Of a stretch of DNA of 64,000 bases, positions 56,656 to 64,000 are shown piece after piece. This DNA comes from a bacterium (GTDB lineage Bacteria; Sumerlaeota; Sumerlaeia; SLMS01; JAHLLQ01), in NCBI GenBank assembly GCA_020444065.1, contig JAHLLQ010000002.1, forward strand, positions 799,782 through 863,781, in the 5' to 3' direction. The notes beneath the pieces were generated by a model that did not search any database, was not told the origin of the DNA, and worked only from the letters and a program-made list of their open reading frames with translations. The position numbers were made by a program, and so were the translations under genes. Numbering within the stretch: the stretch's first letter is position 1; each line of letters begins with the position of its first letter.

Positions 56656-59154
56656 TTACGGCGCCAACCGGTGCCAGTAAACGTACTCCGGCGCGCCCCG
56701 ATCCAAGGTCACCAACGCTTCTATGCGCGTGGCCTGCTGGATGCCTTCGGGCGAGTCTGGTTCCACCTTGGGTTGGCCCACAAGCAGAAAGGCTTCCGAA
56801 CTCAACGTAATGTGAGGCAGAAGCGTGCGGAAGCGAGCCAGCCGGTCATCATCCGATGGGGCGTCACCAAACAGCGTGTCGTCAACCAGAACGTCGCTGA
56901 GTCCGCGGTACAGAACGCCATCCTCCAGAAGGCCATCCTGGGCATCCTGCTCCAGCTCTGCGCGCCGCTCCATCAGGTCCTCGGCCTGGTCCCAATCGAT
57001 CCCTGGGAGGGACACGTAGCCCATCCCAAGTGTAGTATTCAGATTGATCCGTCCGTGCCGGACGTCCCAGCCGTGGGCGAAGTTCATCTCGCCATAATGA
57101 GCCAATTCCTGGCCGGTCATCTCCTCGGCCAGCCGATCCGCCTCGCTCTTCGACATCTCTGTGCTTTCCCTGGATTGCAAGCGAGGCAGCTTGACGGTGA
57201 ACACGTCCAGCAGACGGGCGTCGATTATGCTCGGCTTCTTGGCGAGATCGACGTCTTCGAGATCGGCGCTGCGGGGAGTCGCCAGAGCAGGGAAATTCCA
57301 CCGGATTCCTTCGCCGCCATTCTCCGGGGCGTAGCCCGCGAAGACCTGGAAGACATCGGCAGGGGAGACGAACGGCCCATCCATCGGGTAGTTGCGCAAC
57401 TTCCGCAGAACCTGCGTGTCGGGCAATTCATCCCGCGGCGCGACATCGAACGGGTTCGCGTGTAGCTTCGTGGCTTCGCGAACCATCGGGTTTACGCGCT
57501 GGTAAGACAGCAGGCCCTCGCCGTCGTCATCGCTGTCAGGCTTGTAGGTCATTGAATCGATGAGGTTTCCGTCATCATCGAAGAGCGAGAGCGTGTACGC
57601 GCCCGGGCTGTGCAGCAGATTGAAGCCCGGCGCCGTGATGGAGCGTCGACTGGCCGTGTTCGCGACGACATCGAAGATATCGTAAACGCTGCCAGTCCCT
57701 GGCGTGTGGTAATCCAGTTCATCGGCTGAGTTATCGAAATCGTCCGTGATCAGCACGAAGCCCTTCGGCTTGATCCGTCCGTTCAGCGAGACCACTTCGC
57801 CCGCGCCGACCAGTTTCCAGCCGGTCAGATCGAAGTCTTCATCCCACGGATTGTAGATTTCGACGTATTGCCCGTCGTCGCCCTCTTCATCCGGGGTCAG
57901 GGAATTCGCATAGGCTTCGACGATGTAGGGAGTGCGCTCGACTCCCAGGATGCGATTCGTGCCGCCCGTTCCCGGGAACACCGTCGGGATGCGATCGAAA
58001 TCGCGCGCATCGACGACGTTGACCGCAAACTGCTGCAGCATCGCGTCGTCTTTCGCCTCGTACTTGTAGAGCTTTTTGAGCGCATTGTAGATTTCAATCG
58101 GCGTCGCCGTGTTGAGATCGACTTTATCATCAGGCTGCAGATCGACCAGGCGCTCGTCCTTGCTGATGCTGAGCGTTGTCATATAAATCGACCCGGCGTT
58201 CAGGAGTTCGCGCGAAACGCCGGCGCCGGTAATCTTTGGGTAGTTCAGCAAGTCCTGGACGGAAGAGAACCGCACATCGTCGCCGTAGGCCGGCAGGCGG
58301 ATGTCGGCGATGTACTCATCCGCTTCATCCACGCCGGTCACGAAGCCTTGGCGCCATTCGCTGCGGGCCTGCTCCTCGTCTTCGTCGACGACCCAGACGT
58401 CCTCGCGGACTTTGGCGATCAACTTCTTTGGGTCGCGCGAGACATGATCGACCAATCCGGCCGCGTTCAGCGCCTGCTCATTCGGCTGCAGACGCTCCGA
58501 CTCATCCTTATCGAAATCATCATCGACATTGGCAGCGCCAGGCATTCCATCTGGACCGTAACGAATGTCTATGATTGCGGCGGCCACTTTCTTGCCATTC
58601 ACCGAGATATTCGCCTCGTCGCCCAGCGCATCGAAGAACCGCGCCAGGACCACTTCGTCCGCAGCGTTGATGTTGATCTTCGCGGAAGCGTCGAACAGCG
58701 AAACCATCGATGTTTCCGTCCCGACCAGGGGACGCAGCACGCGGGGCTGGCGGGTCGTCCCCTCCTGGATAAGACTCCGGGATTCTTCGCGCCCGAGGGC
58801 TTCCGGCTCATTGAGCGCCAGCACGTACTGGGCCTCGGCGTTCTTGCCGGGGCGGAGCTTGAGGAACTCTTTGTCGAGCGACAGATCCAGCCGGCTGCTT
58901 GGGCCTTCGGGCAGGTCGTTCGCCAGCAGCAACGACGTCGAGTCCACGCCGGTCAGCGACGCGATGCGGTTCTGCACGCCGCTGGCGAAGTTATCGGCCG
59001 AGGCAATCTCCAGTCGGCTTGTGAACGACAGCGTGATGGCCATCAGGACGAGCAGCGACAGGATCGCGATCACTAACAGAATCGTCGACCCGCGGTCGGT
59101 GCGACCGGGCCGTATCTGCTGAATCCTCGTCTGTCCAATCGCGCGTCGTTTCAT
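56656..59154 (-). CDS. GspK-like minor pseudopilin with lamin-tail-like insert
   Basis: The 832-residue protein has a GspK-type N-terminus (RGSTILLVIAILSLLVLMAITLSFTSRLE) that lacks Glu5, as GspK does. GspK caps the tip complex with GspI and GspJ. The body has saposin-like/HhH segments with ININAADEVV, VDLNTATPIEIYNALKKL, IRYGPDGMPG and INLNTTLGMGYVSLPG. Between them (about residues 410-550) is an Ig-like lamin-tail domain, seen as GQYVEIYNPWDEDFDLTGWKLVG and VLITDDFDN. Normal GspK has about 330 residues, so this is more than twice as long. GAGAGG lies upstream of the ATG. It follows gspJ-like by 30 bp. The insert suggests an exposed tip function. Confidence 0.86.
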   Translation of the reverse strand: MKRRAIGQTRIQQIRPGRTDRGSTILLVIAILSLLVLMAITLSFTSRLEIASADNFASGVQNRIASLTGVDSTSLLLANDLPEGPSSRLDLSLDKEFLKLRPGKNAEAQYVLALNEPEALGREESRSLIQEGTTRQPRVLRPLVGTETSMVSLFDASAKININAADEVVLARFFDALGDEANISVNGKKVAAAIIDIRYGPDGMPGAANVDDDFDKDESERLQPNEQALNAAGLVDHVSRDPKKLIAKVREDVWVVDEDEEQARSEWRQGFVTGVDEADEYIADIRLPAYGDDVRFSSVQDLLNYPKITGAGVSRELLNAGSIYMTTLSISKDERLVDLQPDDKVDLNTATPIEIYNALKKLYKYEAKDDAMLQQFAVNVVDARDFDRIPTVFPGTGGTNRILGVERTPYIVEAYANSLTPDEEGDDGQYVEIYNPWDEDFDLTGWKLVGAGEVVSLNGRIKPKGFVLITDDFDNSADELDYHTPGTGSVYDIFDVVANTASRRSITAPGFNLLHSPGAYTLSLFDDDGNLIDSMTYKPDSDDDGEGLLSYQRVNPMVREATKLHANPFDVAPRDELPDTQVLRKLRNYPMDGPFVSPADVFQVFAGYAPENGGEGIRWNFPALATPRSADLEDVDLAKKPSIIDARLLDVFTVKLPRLQSRESTEMSKSEADRLAEEMTGQELAHYGEMNFAHGWDVRHGRINLNTTLGMGYVSLPGIDWDQAEDLMERRAELEQDAQDGLLEDGVLYRGLSDVLVDDTLFGDAPSDDDRLARFRTLLPHITLSSEAFLLVGQPKVEPDSPEGIQQATRIEALVTLDRGAPEYVYWHRLAP

Positions 59155-59184
59155 TGCGATGGCCTCTCAGCTTCTGGCGCCCGT

Positions 59185-60177
59185 CTACATTTCGCGGACA
59201 AACAACTCATACCTGACATCTTTGATCACAACTTCCAGGTCGACAACCGTGGCCAGCGATTCGGTCAACAATTCCCGCGATCCGAGTGGCCAGCCGCCGA
59301 TATCCTCGAGCGGAATGCGTTCGGCGCTGACTGTCACCTGCACCCGGACGGCTGCCGGGAAAACGAACGGCGGAACGCCGAAGGGCGCGCCAATCGGGCG
59401 CTGGGCAGGGAAGAAGTAATTCGCCGCGTCCCAATTCTCTTGCCAGTACGGATGCGGCGCTGCCGTCGGTGAAACCACATCGTCGTTCGGGTTCCAGGCC
59501 AGGAAGTCCAGGCTGACAACGTCGAAGATCAACGGCGCGACCGTCGTCTCCTCTGTCAACTGGCCGGGATTCGTCACGACTTCGCGAAGCAGCACATGGT
59601 CCATGCCGTCGAAGTTGCCAATCTCGTAGGTGATGATCTGGGCGGGGGAGCCCATTCCCGGGTCCGCCGGGACACGGATGCTCAACATGTCGTTCGAGAA
59701 GACAACGTCTTCATCGACGTTGAAGTCTCCCACGTCCGGCACGCCGACAAAGGCCTCGCGTTCCGTCGTGGTTCCGATCACCGCGTGATGGTCATCATCG
59801 GCGGCGTTCCAACTCAAATCGTCGTCGAATCCGTCGAGCGTTTCCTCGTCGGTCGACCCATCGTCATCATTGTCGACATTGTCGCCGTAGGTCAGCGTGT
59901 TGGATGTCAGTTGGAAGTACTGCGTCCCCAGGGTTGCATCCTTGCGGACCTTGCGAAGATCGCGAACGATTGTGTCGACCGCAATGCGTGCCCGGGTGTG
60001 AGCGCGGATCTGGGCTTCGGCATCATCGGTGGCGCGAGAGATTTGGACGAAGGCCGTAACGACACTGCCCATGAAGACCAGGGCAATCACGAGCGCGACC
60101 AACAATTCCACAAGGCTCAGCGCTCTGCGCGTCGAGTGGGTCGAAGCCCTGCGAATGTTTGGCCGAATCTGTCTCAT
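59185..60177 (-). CDS. GspJ/PilW-like minor pseudopilin
   Basis: The 330-residue prepilin has leader STRRA|LSLVELLVALVIALVFMGSVVTAF with Glu5. A long helix and a head follow with RIAVDTIVRDLRKVRKD, the typical GspJ/PilW pattern, and a highly acidic loop (NVDNDDDGSTDEETLDGFDDD) that could bind calcium. GspJ is about 200 residues in model systems, so this one carries an acidic insertion of over 100 residues. The ATG overlaps a weak GAAGG. A 139-bp gap separates it from the gspI-like stop; I see no gene or clear terminator there. It belongs to the H-I-J-K tip set. Confidence 0.85.
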   Translation of the reverse strand: MRQIRPNIRRASTHSTRRALSLVELLVALVIALVFMGSVVTAFVQISRATDDAEAQIRAHTRARIAVDTIVRDLRKVRKDATLGTQYFQLTSNTLTYGDNVDNDDDGSTDEETLDGFDDDLSWNAADDDHHAVIGTTTEREAFVGVPDVGDFNVDEDVVFSNDMLSIRVPADPGMGSPAQIITYEIGNFDGMDHVLLREVVTNPGQLTEETTVAPLIFDVVSLDFLAWNPNDDVVSPTAAPHPYWQENWDAANYFFPAQRPIGAPFGVPPFVFPAAVRVQVTVSAERIPLEDIGGWPLGSRELLTESLATVVDLEVVIKDVRYELFVREM

Positions 60178-60316
60178 CCTTCGCTTTCGAGTTCCGTTTT
60201 CCGGGCTCGGTTTTCCCCCGATTCTTGAACCTTATGATCCTGGACAAAATATGGGGCAGCCGCTGCCGGCTGCCACGCCAATCTCGTGCTTCAAAACCCT
60301 CCGAGCGGCTTTCTCA

Positions 60317-60757
60317 TCACCGATCGAACCTCAACTCGTAGACCACGCGCTGGTCAGGATCGAAATCCTGCGCCAACCGCACAATGACTCGTGCGACATT
60401 TACGTCGTCTCGCGGGTCGCCAGGCGTATCGTTGCTCGAGAACAACGACTCGCCAGAGTAGGAATACGTCAATCGCTCATCCAACGGCCAGACAATCGGA
60501 TCCGTCGGTGCGTGTCGGTTTTCAATCTCTTGGATAATCCGGGATTGCCTGTCGCGATCCCGTCGAATTTCTTCCACTTTTTCGTGCGCCAGCAGCGCTG
60601 CCGTGCCCTTCAGGGCCGCATCTGTGTGGGCGCGCAGGCTGACGGGGAAGAGCTGGACAATAGCCACCACCCCGGCGAGAAGAATCGCCAAGGCTACCAG
60701 AACTTCGATGAGAGTGAAGCCTCTTCCGTTCCCCGCGGGCGGGAATCGCCTGCGCAT
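60317..60757 (-). CDS. GspI/PilV-like minor pseudopilin
   Basis: The 146-residue prepilin has leader GNGRG|FTLIEVLVALAILLAGVVAIVQLFP with Glu5, characteristic of GspI/PilV. The head has a small helical segment (AALLAHEKVEEIRRDRDRQ) and YELRFDR at the end. GspI nucleates the tip with J and K. AAGGAG lies 8-9 nt before the ATG. It is 12 bp after the gspH-like gene. Length is close to the family norm. Confidence 0.87.
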   Translation of the reverse strand: MRRRFPPAGNGRGFTLIEVLVALAILLAGVVAIVQLFPVSLRAHTDAALKGTAALLAHEKVEEIRRDRDRQSRIIQEIENRHAPTDPIVWPLDERLTYSYSGESLFSSNDTPGDPRDDVNVARVIVRLAQDFDPDQRVVYELRFDR

Positions 60758-60769
60758 CGTCCGGCTCCT

Positions 60770-61333
60770 TTACAGCTTCCGCTTAGGCAGGATCTGGGGC
60801 TCGCCGGAGTTAGACTCCATTCGTATCGAGAAGAAGCTCTCGTCCGCGGAGGGGTCGTCGAACTCACGCCTCAACAAAATCACCACGTACGGATTCCCAC
60901 CATCGGGTGTGAAAGGAATCGTCCGTCGACCATCGGTGTAGACATTCGAATCGATCCGCAACTGATCCACGACCACAAACTCCGCAAAGGCCTCCTCAGG
61001 GACGACCTTCGGAATCGTGTCCGTCCCCGCCGCGTTCAGCGCATCAATCCAGAAGAGCTGACGATCGAGATCGATAACGACGCTGTGGCGCCGATTCGTG
61101 TTGATCGAGAACCCCCGAGCGGTGCTCAGAGCAGCCTGCAGCTTGCGTGCGGAAGATTGAACGGAAAGGGACTTGCGGTAATTCGAATAACTGTAAAGCG
61201 CGATAGTCGAACCAAGGGCCAGAATCACCAGAACGACCAGGATCTCGGCCAACGAAAAGCCGCGCGCTCCTCTTCCGCCAAGGGAAGGGGAGCCGGACTT
61301 CAGGGCTCGAGATTGGGCGGACGTTTCACTCAT
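60770..61333 (-). CDS. GspH/FimT-like minor pseudopilin
   Basis: The 187-residue prepilin has leader GRGARG|FSLAEILVVLVILALGSTIALY with Glu5. The next region SSARKLQAALSTARGFSINTNRRHSVVID is typical of GspH/FimT. The head includes DRQLFWIDALNAAG and YTDGRRTIPFTPDGG. It is the first gene of the nine-gene minus-strand operon ending at 52415. ATG 61333 is preferred; an upstream in-frame TTG (61348) is adjacent to GAGGA but has no spacing. A palindrome lies upstream at 61503-61522. Confidence 0.85.
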   Translation of the reverse strand: MSETSAQSRALKSGSPSLGGRGARGFSLAEILVVLVILALGSTIALYSYSNYRKSLSVQSSARKLQAALSTARGFSINTNRRHSVVIDLDRQLFWIDALNAAGTDTIPKVVPEEAFAEFVVVDQLRIDSNVYTDGRRTIPFTPDGGNPYVVILLRREFDDPSADESFFSIRMESNSGEPQILPKRKL

Positions 61334-61664
61334 GACTCGTAACGGCAATCCTCGCTGATGGCGGTGATCGTGTCAATGCCTTCGAGCAACTCCGCGACAC
61401 CGAATTGCAGGCAGTCAAACCGCTTTCGCGGCCGATTCGTCTAACGACTGCCGACAGGCCGAGCGCCTCAGTCTGCTCCAGCTTAACCTGGGCAATTTGT
61501 GGGACACCCTCAGGGGGGTGTCAACATGCTTGACAATTCGATTCCACACGCCGCACACAGCCCGGGAAGCAATCTGCAGAGCCCGCGCAGCCGGAATATT
61601 CTCCATGGCTTGCCGGGATGCTTGAAGTTCGATTTTCTAAACCAATCAATATCAGGGATTTGGC
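61334..61664. other. Divergent intergenic region between pseudopilin operon and uracil-DNA glycosylase
   Basis: This 331-bp region separates divergent genes and should hold two promoters. A perfect 7-bp inverted repeat (GACACCC and GGGTGTC) with loop TCAGGG lies at 61503-61522. On the minus strand it overlaps TTGACA (61519-61524), a -35-like hexamer aimed at the pseudopilin operon, but no good -10 follows. A second TTGACA on the plus strand (61530-61535) also lacks a clear -10. An operator role is inferred. Confidence 0.45.
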
Positions 61665-62441
61665 ATGGCTCGACAGCCCCTCGATCCAGCACGGAACCAG
61701 CTTCGAATTCTGAAAGACATGGGTTTTGGCTTCCTGGAGGAAGTCGACTTGGCAACCGAAGAGCCCGAGCCGGTGGACGAACGCCAGCCCGCGGTACCCG
61801 GACCGTTTTCCGATAACCTGGTCCCAAGCGACTGGCAGGCCCACGAGCCCCTTAGCCTGGAAGAGCGCGTCGAGGCCCTCGATTCGCTCGCACGCGAAGA
61901 GGTTGCCACCTGCGAGAAATGCCGGCTCTGCCATAGCCGGAACAACGTCGTCCCCGGCGAAGGCAATCCCATGGCCGAACTGATGTTCATCGGCGAAGGC
62001 CCCGGCGCCGAGGAAGACCGGCAGGGCCGTCCGTTCGTGGGAGCCGCCGGCGATCTCCTGACCAAGATCATCGGCGCCATGCAGTTTACCCGCGAAGAAG
62101 TCTGGATCGGCAACGTCGTCAAGTGCCGCCCCCCGCAAAATCGCCAGCCCGAGGCCGACGAGATGGCCGCCTGCCTGCCCTACCTGCGCCGGCAACTCGA
62201 AATCGTCCGCCCGAAAGTGATCGTTACCCTCGGCAAGACCGCCCTCATGGGCCTGCTGCCCCAACACAACCGTGTCGGCATCACCAAAATGCGCGGCAAA
62301 TGGCTCGAATACGAAGGCATCCCCCTGATGCCGACCTTCCACCCCGCCTATCTCCTGCGCTCCCCGAACCAGAAGAAGTACGTCTGGGAAGACATGCAGG
62401 AAGTCATGAAAGTGTTCGGCAAGACGGTCGAGAAGAAGTAG
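61665..62441 (+). CDS. Family 4 uracil-DNA glycosylase
   Basis: The enzyme removes uracil from DNA to start base excision repair. The 258-residue protein shows motif A GEGPGAEEDRQGRPFVGAAG (111-130), motif B HPAYLL (226-231), and the [4Fe-4S] cysteines 83, 86, 154 and 170 in the C-x2-C and C-x15-C spacing of family 4. An N-terminal extension of about 75 residues carries LRILKDMGFGFL and an acidic linker, as in many bacterial members that can also contact DNA polymerase; that role is not shown here. The ATG has AGGGA upstream. It is divergent from the pseudopilin operon and appears monocistronic. Confidence 0.94.
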   Translation: MARQPLDPARNQLRILKDMGFGFLEEVDLATEEPEPVDERQPAVPGPFSDNLVPSDWQAHEPLSLEERVEALDSLAREEVATCEKCRLCHSRNNVVPGEGNPMAELMFIGEGPGAEEDRQGRPFVGAAGDLLTKIIGAMQFTREEVWIGNVVKCRPPQNRQPEADEMAACLPYLRRQLEIVRPKVIVTLGKTALMGLLPQHNRVGITKMRGKWLEYEGIPLMPTFHPAYLLRSPNQKKYVWEDMQEVMKVFGKTVEKK

Positions 62442-62637
62442 CGCCCTGGCCGAGCGCCTATCCTGCCATCTCAAAACACCTGGCGATCGTTTCTTTGCTT
62501 GCATCCTGTACGGATGTAAACCATTCTTGTGGCCAGTCTTCTGCCGGGGAGGACTTTTCGCCGGGCGCGACGAAGCGGTCGGAAGAGGACTCAGGATCGT
62601 TCCGTCCCTTTTCCCCGGGGCGATTTGGAGAGAGGTG

Positions 62638-64000
62638 ATGATGCTGTTCACGAACCGGATTCACCGCTATTTCCTGCTGGCCATTCTGGCTTCCATGCTG
62701 CCGGCGCTCTTGCCGGGACAAACGTCCTTCGGGCCCATGCGGAACATCGTGGGGCCCGGTATCGACTTTCCCGGCGCGGTCTTCGCGGCGGACCTGGACG
62801 GCGACGGCGACCAGGACGTCCTCTCCGCTTCATATTACGACGACCGGATCGCGTGGTATGAAAACCGGCTAGACGAGGCGAGCGCGGACTTCGGCCACCG
62901 GCAGACCGTCACCACAGCCGCCGATGACGCTCAATCCGTTTTCGCAGCGGACCTGGATGGCGACGGCGACCAGGACGTCCTCTCCGCTTCGAGTTCCGAC
63001 TACCGGATCGCATGGTATGAAAACCGGCTGGACGAGGCGAGCGCGGACTTTGGCCCCCAGCAGACCATCACGACAGCCGCCAGCGGCGCTTATTCCGTCT
63101 TCGCGGCGGACCTGGACGGCGACGGCGACCAGGACGTCCTCTCCGCTTCATATTACGACGACCGGATCGCGTGGTATGAAAACCGGCTGGACGAGGCGAG
63201 CGTGGACTTCGGCCCTCAGCAGACCATCACGGCAGCCGCCGATGGCGCCAAATCCGTCTTTGCAGTGGATCTCGATGGCGACGGCGACCAGGACGTTGTC
63301 TCCGCTTCCTCTGCCGACGATCGGATCGCGTGGTATGAAAACCGGCTGGATGAGGCGAGCGCGGACTTCGGCCCCCAGCAGACCATCACAACTGCCGCAG
63401 ATGGCGCCAACTCGGTCTTCGCGGCGGACATCGATGGCGACGGCGACCAGGACGTCCTCTCCGCTTCGAGGTACGACGACCGGATCGCGTGGTATGAAAA
63501 CCGGCTGGACGAGGAGAGCGCGGACTTCGGCTCCCAGCAGACTATCACCACTGCCGCCGATGGCGCTTATTCCGTCTTCGCAGCGGACTTCGATGGCGAC
63601 GGCGACCAGGACGTCCTCTCCGCTTCATATGACGACGACCGGATCGCGTGGTATGAGAACACCCACGGGGCGGGGACATTCGGCGCCCAGCAGACCATCA
63701 CCACAGCCGCCGATGGTGCTAAATCCGTTTTCGCAGCGGACCTCGACGGCGACGGGGATGTCGACGTCCTCTCCGCCTCATTCTACGACCACAAGATCGC
63801 GTGGTATGAAAACCGTCTGGACGAGGCGAGCGCGGACTTCGGCCCCCAGCAGACCATCACCACTGCCGCCGATGGCGCCAAATCCGTCTTTGCAGTGGAT
63901 CTCGATGGGGACGGCGACCAGGACGTCCTCTCCGCTTCATATGACGACGACCGGATCGCGTGGTATGAAAACCGGCTGGACGAGGCGAGCGCGGACTTCG
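62638..64000 (+). CDS. Secreted FG-GAP/VCBS-type repeat protein, partial
   Basis: The visible 454 residues start with a signal peptide (MMLFTNRIHRYFLLAILASMLPALLPG). FG-GAP-type repeats follow, each with the calcium motif DLDGDGDQDVLSAS, then RIAWYENRLDEASADFG and QQTITTAADGAKSVFA. Such repeats form calcium-bound beta-propeller blades, as in integrin alpha chains and many bacterial surface proteins. The gene continues beyond the right edge. The start at ATG 62638 has GGAGAGAGG before it; the adjacent ATG at 62641 is equally possible. The 196 bp upstream holds only a small CATCC/GGATG hairpin. The seven repeats complete in the window are near identical at the DNA level, unlike the diverged repeats of A'. 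Its role is unknown. Confidence 0.9.
   Translation, partial: MMLFTNRIHRYFLLAILASMLPALLPGQTSFGPMRNIVGPGIDFPGAVFAADLDGDGDQDVLSASYYDDRIAWYENRLDEASADFGHRQTVTTAADDAQSVFAADLDGDGDQDVLSASSSDYRIAWYENRLDEASADFGPQQTITTAASGAYSVFAADLDGDGDQDVLSASYYDDRIAWYENRLDEASVDFGPQQTITAAADGAKSVFAVDLDGDGDQDVVSASSADDRIAWYENRLDEASADFGPQQTITTAADGANSVFAADIDGDGDQDVLSASRYDDRIAWYENRLDEESADFGSQQTITTAADGAYSVFAADFDGDGDQDVLSASYDDDRIAWYENTHGAGTFGAQQTITTAADGAKSVFAADLDGDGDVDVLSASFYDHKIAWYENRLDEASADFGPQQTITTAADGAKSVFAVDLDGDGDQDVLSASYDDDRIAWYENRLDEASADF
62779..64000 (+). repeat. Near-identical 159-bp tandem coding repeats
   Basis: Units start at 62779, 62938, 63097, 63256, 63415, 63574, 63727 and 63886. All are 159 bp (53 codons) except the sixth, which is 153 bp because NRLDEASADFG reads NTHGAGTFG. 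Long stretches such as the DLDGDGDQDV codons and ATCGCGTGGTATGA are almost unchanged, including silent sites, pointing to recent duplication or gene conversion. The last unit runs off the edge. Confidence 0.95.

Noticed and set aside
57868..59076. 402-aa plus-strand frame opposite the GspK-like gene
   Set aside because: Shadow; low-complexity Arg/His/Asp-rich translation without start signals.
62779..64000. Possible CRISPR or mobile repeat
   Set aside because: In-frame coding repeat with FG-GAP calcium motifs; no spacers or transposase.

Overview
The window looks like a high-GC, Gram-negative bacterial chromosome. It carries FtsH, a type IV pilus/type II secretion machinery, a menaquinone (futalosine-type) enzyme, a periplasmic-type molybdenum hydroxylase and an unusually large set of very long secreted multidomain proteins. 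This mix recalls Planctomycetota/Sumerlaeota/Hydrogenedentota-like lineages, but that placement is a guess and no marker here settles it. No rRNA, tRNA, CRISPR array, transposase or phage gene was recognised.

Layout. 1-4.3 kb (minus): ftsH, a secreted repeat-type protein, a TPMT-like methyltransferase and a pilT-like ATPase that runs off the left edge, closely spaced. 4.5-4.9 kb: UspA. 5.0-12.7 kb (minus): a secreted beta-rich protein, then a coupled trio called here A (1175 aa), B (731 aa) and C (258 aa, tandem rhodanese-like). 12.8-17.5 kb (minus): a VHFYRQ-repeat protein, a 1034-aa GLUG/LamG protein and a pseudopilin-like membrane protein. 17.5-20.3 kb (plus): a polytopic GT-C-like membrane protein and upp. 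20.5-36.3 kb (plus): a second, enlarged and inverted copy of the trio, A' (3454 aa, three kelch-like propellers), B' (1471 aa, TolB-like propeller and PKD-type repeats) and C' (323 aa, rhodanese-like).

36.4-41.5 kb (plus): an ankyrin protein, then a coupled three-subunit xanthine dehydrogenase-family oxidoreductase with a small Cys-rich fourth gene. 41.9-46.0 kb (plus): a soluble PAS/GAF/GGDEF/EAL protein that apparently starts at CTG. 46.0-52.2 kb (minus): a secreted low-complexity protein with an RGG tail, a GNAT-RNase HI fusion, an MqnD-like enzyme, a secreted protein of unknown function and an exported HtrA-like protease without PDZ. 52.4-61.3 kb (minus): a nine-gene pseudopilin operon (H, I, J, K types followed by five GspG-like paralogues) closed by a clear terminator. 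61.7-62.4 kb: family 4 uracil-DNA glycosylase. 62.6-64 kb: a secreted FG-GAP protein made of nearly identical 159-bp repeats, cut by the right edge.

How it fits together. Export dominates: secreted beta-sandwich and propeller proteins, a large pseudopilin set that could serve their secretion, and quality-control proteases (FtsH, HtrA-like). The most striking feature is the A-B-C trio, present twice in opposite orientation with the same gene order and tight coupling. It looks like an undescribed surface or secreted system in which only the larger copy has acquired propeller domains.
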